Positions 7,184-10,231 of a DNA stretch of 10,231 bases are shown one piece after another. Position numbers and translations under genes: made by a program. Location: positions 1 to 10,231 of the forward strand of contig CBFHIO010000037.1 in the NCBI GenBank assembly GCA_965656035.1, written 5' to 3'. Position 1 is the first letter of the stretch. Each line of letters begins with the position of its first letter. A model generated the notes under the pieces. The model was not told where the DNA came from and made no database searches. It saw only the letters and a list, made by a program, of their open reading frames with translations. The DNA is from SCGC-AAA076-P13 sp965656035 (lineage in GTDB: Bacteria > Pseudomonadota > Gammaproteobacteria > Magnimaribacterales > D2472).

Positions 7184-10060
7184 TTATTGACATGCCTCAC
7201 AATCTGGATCGTCCAGAGAGCATGCTGTTGGAACTGGAGCCGGAGCTCCTAGTTCCTGGGGTGCAGCCTGTGCTGATTGGGCACTAACTGCGTTTAATTT
7301 TCCTTGTGCAACAGTAGATTTTTCAGTTGATGTTGCAGCTATTGATCTAAGGTAATAGGTAGTTTTGAGACCAGAATACCATGCCATTCTGTATGTAATA
7401 TCAAGTTTTTTGCCATCAGCATTTCCTATATATAGATTTAATGATTGAGCTTGGTCAATCCATTTTTGTCTTCTGCTTGCTGATTCAACTATATATCTTG
7501 GTTCAACCTCGAAAGCTGTTGAGTATATGGTTTTAATTTCATCAGGTATTCTTGATATCTGTGAAAGACTACCCTCAAAATATTTAAGGTCGTTTATCAT
7601 GACGTCATCCCAAAGATTAAGCTCTTTTAACTTATTAACTAGATGCGGGTTTACAATAGTAAACTCGCCCGAAAGATTAGATTTCACATATAAGTTTTGG
7701 TAAGTTGGTTCAACTGACTGTGTAACACCGGTAATATTTGATATCGTTGCAGTTGGAGCTATAGCCATAACATTTGAATTTCTCATTCCGTCGGTCATAA
7801 CTTTTTTTCTTAAGGATTCCCAGTCAAGAGTTTCTGATTTATCAACATTTAAATATTCAGATCCTCTATTTTTTTCTAGTATCTCAAGCGAATCTTTTGG
7901 TAATATGCCTTGGCTCCATAGTGAGCCTTCATAAGACTCATAACTTCCTCTTTCCTTTGCCAGTTCTGTAGAAGCATGAATTGCATAATAGCTAATTAGT
8001 TCCATGCTTCTATCTGCAAACTCAATTGCTTCATCACTACAATATGCTATGTCTTGCATATATAAAGTATCTTGAAAGCCCATCATTCCAAGACCAATAG
8101 GCCTATGTTTTAAGTTTGAATTTTTTGCAGTATCAACAGAGTAGTAATTTATGTTAATAACGTTATCTAGCATTCTTATAGCCGTTGAAACAGTTTGTTT
8201 TACTTTTTCTTCATCTAGTTTTCCATCTTTCATATGATTGGCTAGATTGATAGATCCAAGATTACAAACCGCAATCTCATCAGCGCTTGTGTTAAGGGTT
8301 ATTTCTGTACATAAATTTGAAGAGTGAATTACGCCTGCATGTTGCTGTGGAGATCTTAGATTGCATGAATCCTTGAATGTTATCCAAGGATGGCCAGTTT
8401 CAAAGAGCATTGTTAACATCTTTCTCCATAGCTCTTTTGCTGGTATAGACTTAAATTGATCCATTTCTCCTGCTTGAGCCTTTCTTTCATACTCTTCATA
8501 CCTTTCTTCAAAAGCTTTACCTATCAAGTCATGAAGGTCTGGAGTTTCACCGGGTGAAAAAAGAGTCCAGTTTTTATCTTCTTCAACTCTTTTCATAAAC
8601 AAATCAGGAACCCAGTTAGCTGTGTTCATATCATGAGTTCTTCTTCTTTCATCACCAGTGTTTTTCCTTAGCTCTAAAAATTCCTCAACGTCTAAATGCC
8701 ATGTTTCCAGATAAGCACACATGGCTCCTTTTCTTTTACCGCCTTGATTTACAGCAACAGCTGTATCATTTGCCACCTTTAAGAATGGGACAACACCCTG
8801 ACTTTTTCCGTTTGTTCCTTTAATATATGAGTTCATGGCTCTGACCGATGTCCAGTCATTCCCTAATCCACCAGCCCATTTAGACAAGAGTGCGTTATCT
8901 TTCATGGCTCCAAAAATACCATCTAGATCATCAGGAATTGTTGTCAGGTAGCATGAAGAGAGCTGAGGTCTTTTTGTTCCAGAATTAAATAGTGTTGGAG
9001 TTGAACTCATGTAATCAAAACTTGAAAGTAGTTTATAGAATTCAATAGCTTTTTCTTCTCTATTTTCCTCTTCAACGGCAAGTCCCATAGCAACTCTCAT
9101 AAAGAAAACTTGAGGCAGCTCATACCTAACATCGTCGCAATGAATAAAATATCTATCGTAAAGGGTTTGTAAACCTAGATATGTAAACTGATTATCCCTT
9201 GTATGATCAATAGCTTTACCTAGAATATCTAAATCAAATGTTTTTAGTACAGGATCTAAAATATCAAGCTCAATACCTTTATCAATGTATGCAACAAATG
9301 CTTTTGGGTAATTCTCTTTCATTTGATCGTATGTAGACTCTTCAGCTACCTTTAAAAAGCCTAGGGCTTCGCTTCTAATTTGATCCATAAGAATTCTTGC
9401 AGTCACATAGGTATAGTTTGGCTCTTTTTCAACCTTTGTTCTTGCAGACATAACCAGACTTGTTCTCATATCTGATATTGATACACCGTCGTATAAGTTT
9501 TTTAATGCTTCATCTAGAACTTCATTCATTGATACTTCTTCTAAACCTTCACAGGCGTCATCAATTAGTGCTGCAAGCTTATTAATATCTAAAGGAACGA
9601 TAGATCCGTCAGTTTTTGTAATATTAATGTTAGGTTTGTTGGGTATATCAATTTCAGTTATCTCTTTTTTTCTTTCTTGTGTGCGACTAGCTCTATATAA
9701 AATATAACTTTTTGCTACTTCTAATTCCTCACTTCTCATTAATTGAAGTTCAACCTGGTCTTGTATCTCTTCTATGTGTAATGTTCCACCAGATGGCATT
9801 CTTCTTTGAAATACCTCAATGATTCCATTTGTTATAGCGCTTACTTTTTTATGAATTCTTTCGCTGGCAGCTGCATTTCCTGATTCTGTTGCTAAGAATG
9901 CCTTTGTAACAGCAACTTTAATTTTGTCTTCTTCAAAAGCAACAACTTTACCATTTCTCTTAATAACTCTTAGTTTGCCTGGAGCTGTAGTTTCTATTTC
10001 GCTGGTTTCAACTTTTTGTTGGATATCTAGCGTTTTGCTTGTTTCTTGTTGTATTTCCAT
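7184..10060 (-). CDS. nrdA: Class Ia ribonucleoside-diphosphate reductase, alpha (catalytic) subunit
   Basis: NrdA reduces ribonucleoside diphosphates to deoxyribonucleotides in the cytoplasm, with NrdB as partner. At 958 residues it is much longer than E. coli NrdA because it has two ATP-cone regions: a well-conserved one at about 30-130 (VIKRNGKVVAFEEDKI) and a more divergent one at about 147-235 (ITKTDGSIVPLDINKL). The catalytic barrel has C370 (LSSCYL) and C599 (AVCNLGS) as the redox pair, N582, C584 and E586 in NLCTEI as the thiyl-radical site, and Y902-Y903 (TTYYLRS) as the radical-transfer pair. A flexible Ala/Gln/Pro-rich linker (about 920-945) leads to C-terminal cysteines C947, C954 and C957, which would re-reduce the active site. 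The start follows a weak GAGAT/AGGGA ribosome site. It is first gene of the nrdA-nrdB-hemolysin III unit. Confidence 0.97.
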   Translation of the reverse strand: MEIQQETSKTLDIQQKVETSEIETTAPGKLRVIKRNGKVVAFEEDKIKVAVTKAFLATESGNAAASERIHKKVSAITNGIIEVFQRRMPSGGTLHIEEIQDQVELQLMRSEELEVAKSYILYRASRTQERKKEITEIDIPNKPNINITKTDGSIVPLDINKLAALIDDACEGLEEVSMNEVLDEALKNLYDGVSISDMRTSLVMSARTKVEKEPNYTYVTARILMDQIRSEALGFLKVAEESTYDQMKENYPKAFVAYIDKGIELDILDPVLKTFDLDILGKAIDHTRDNQFTYLGLQTLYDRYFIHCDDVRYELPQVFFMRVAMGLAVEEENREEKAIEFYKLLSSFDYMSSTPTLFNSGTKRPQLSSCYLTTIPDDLDGIFGAMKDNALLSKWAGGLGNDWTSVRAMNSYIKGTNGKSQGVVPFLKVANDTAVAVNQGGKRKGAMCAYLETWHLDVEEFLELRKNTGDERRRTHDMNTANWVPDLFMKRVEEDKNWTLFSPGETPDLHDLIGKAFEERYEEYERKAQAGEMDQFKSIPAKELWRKMLTMLFETGHPWITFKDSCNLRSPQQHAGVIHSSNLCTEITLNTSADEIAVCNLGSINLANHMKDGKLDEEKVKQTVSTAIRMLDNVININYYSVDTAKNSNLKHRPIGLGMMGFQDTLYMQDIAYCSDEAIEFADRSMELISYYAIHASTELAKERGSYESYEGSLWSQGILPKDSLEILEKNRGSEYLNVDKSETLDWESLRKKVMTDGMRNSNVMAIAPTATISNITGVTQSVEPTYQNLYVKSNLSGEFTIVNPHLVNKLKELNLWDDVMINDLKYFEGSLSQISRIPDEIKTIYSTAFEVEPRYIVESASRRQKWIDQAQSLNLYIGNADGKKLDITYRMAWYSGLKTTYYLRSIAATSTEKSTVAQGKLNAVSAQSAQAAPQELGAPAPVPTACSLDDPDCEACQ

Positions 10061-10197
10061 TTTTATCTCTATTTCCCTATTTAAACTCGCCTTTTTTTTC
10101 CTCTTACAAAGAGTTCTATTAAATATATATATGGAAGAAGTTTTGTGCGTCTGCAGTTACACTAACTATTTTGCTCTTCATTCATAATATTACATGT

Positions 10198-10206
10198 TGT
10201 GGATAA
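10198..10206 (-). promoter_or_regulatory. Perfect DnaA box upstream of nrdA
   Basis: The minus strand reads TTATCCACA, an exact match to the TTATNCACA consensus for the replication initiator DnaA, about 138 bp before the nrdA ATG. In E. coli DnaA binds boxes upstream of nrdAB and links dNTP production to replication initiation, so the position is meaningful. A single 9-mer can occur by chance and binding is inferred. Confidence 0.6.
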
Positions 10207-10222
10207 AGAAACAAGTAAAAAA

Positions 10223-10231
10223 ACACTATAT
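10223..10231. promoter_or_regulatory. Half of a probable NrdR box, truncated by the window edge
   Basis: The last nine bases, ACACTATAT, match the left half of the palindromic 16-bp NrdR box (about ACACTATATATAGTGT). NrdR is the zinc-ribbon/ATP-cone repressor of ribonucleotide reductase genes, and its boxes normally occur in pairs with about 15-16 bp between them. The other half of this box is outside the window. A weaker 11-of-16 match at 10187-10202 overlaps the DnaA box, but its 20-bp gap is wrong for the usual pair, so the partner may lie further upstream. Confidence 0.5.

Larger units (their letters stand above)
10061..10231 (-). promoter_or_regulatory. nrdA upstream regulatory region (cut by the window edge)
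   Basis: The 171 non-coding bases before nrdA must hold its promoter or leader. On the minus strand TATTAT (10199 side toward nrdA, about 10183-10188) resembles a -10 box, with only poor -35 partners such as TTGTTT at 19 nt. A second AT-rich block (TATATATATTTAAT) lies nearer the gene. A small CTCTT/AAGAG stem sits at 10101-10113. A DnaA box and a half NrdR-like box are listed separately. The exact promoter is not resolved. Confidence 0.5.

Noticed and set aside
7034..7252. Plus-strand open frame opposite the nrdA-nrdB junction
   Set aside because: It lies antisense to the Ala/Pro-rich NrdB N-terminus and the NrdA tail; its Leu/Pro-rich composition is a shadow of those codons.
9924..10187. 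Open frame of 87 codons on the plus strand over the nrdA start and upstream region
   Set aside because: It is antisense to well-conserved nrdA codons, has no ribosome site and encodes a low-complexity hydrophobic string typical of reverse-frame translation.
10187..10202. Second NrdR box
   Set aside because: Only 11 of 16 positions match and the 20-bp gap to the edge box breaks the usual spacing; it overlaps the better-supported DnaA box.

Overview
The window is a compact, AT-rich (GC in the mid-thirties by eye) stretch of bacterial chromosome. The clearest marker of origin is the ribonucleotide reductase pair. NrdA carries two N-terminal ATP-cone regions and NrdB a long Ala/Pro-rich N-terminal extension, the layout I know from Pseudomonas-type gammaproteobacteria. 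A DUF6231-like protein ending in a WANPENFDKYRW motif points the same way. Low GC, gaps of 0-21 bp, overlapping genes and TTG starts fit a streamlined marine gammaproteobacterium such as the SAR86 group; that placement is inference. There is no tRNA, rRNA, CRISPR array, insertion sequence or phage gene.

Layout: (1) 1-1557, plus strand, an alkylsulfatase-type metallo-beta-lactamase-fold enzyme whose N-terminus lies outside the window. (2) 3625-1560, minus strand, a tight operon of an AlkB-type demethylase, a type 2 malate dehydrogenase and a DUF6231-like protein. (3) A 99-bp divergent intergenic region. (4) 3725-5244, plus strand, a two-gene unit of a short-chain dehydrogenase resembling the hydroxyacyl-CoA dehydrogenase domain of MFE-2, and a glutathione S-transferase-like protein. 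(5) 10060-5265, minus strand, nrdA-nrdB-hemolysin III/PAQR-like membrane protein, read from a promoter region at the right edge.

How the genes relate: NrdA and NrdB form class Ia ribonucleotide reductase, making dNTPs for DNA synthesis. The sequence before nrdA holds a perfect DnaA box and, cut by the window edge, one half of an NrdR-box-like palindrome, so replication-linked control is plausible. AlkB-type proteins repair alkylated bases, malate dehydrogenase is a TCA enzyme, and the SDR and alkylsulfatase suggest acyl-CoA or alkyl-ester catabolism.

I do not see a clearly new biological system. Most of this is core metabolism. The points worth a second look are an enlarged substrate loop in malate dehydrogenase, a Glu-to-Asp change at a predicted metal ligand of the alkylsulfatase-like enzyme, a GC-rich hairpin in the first codons of the hemolysin III gene, and the nrdA upstream sites.
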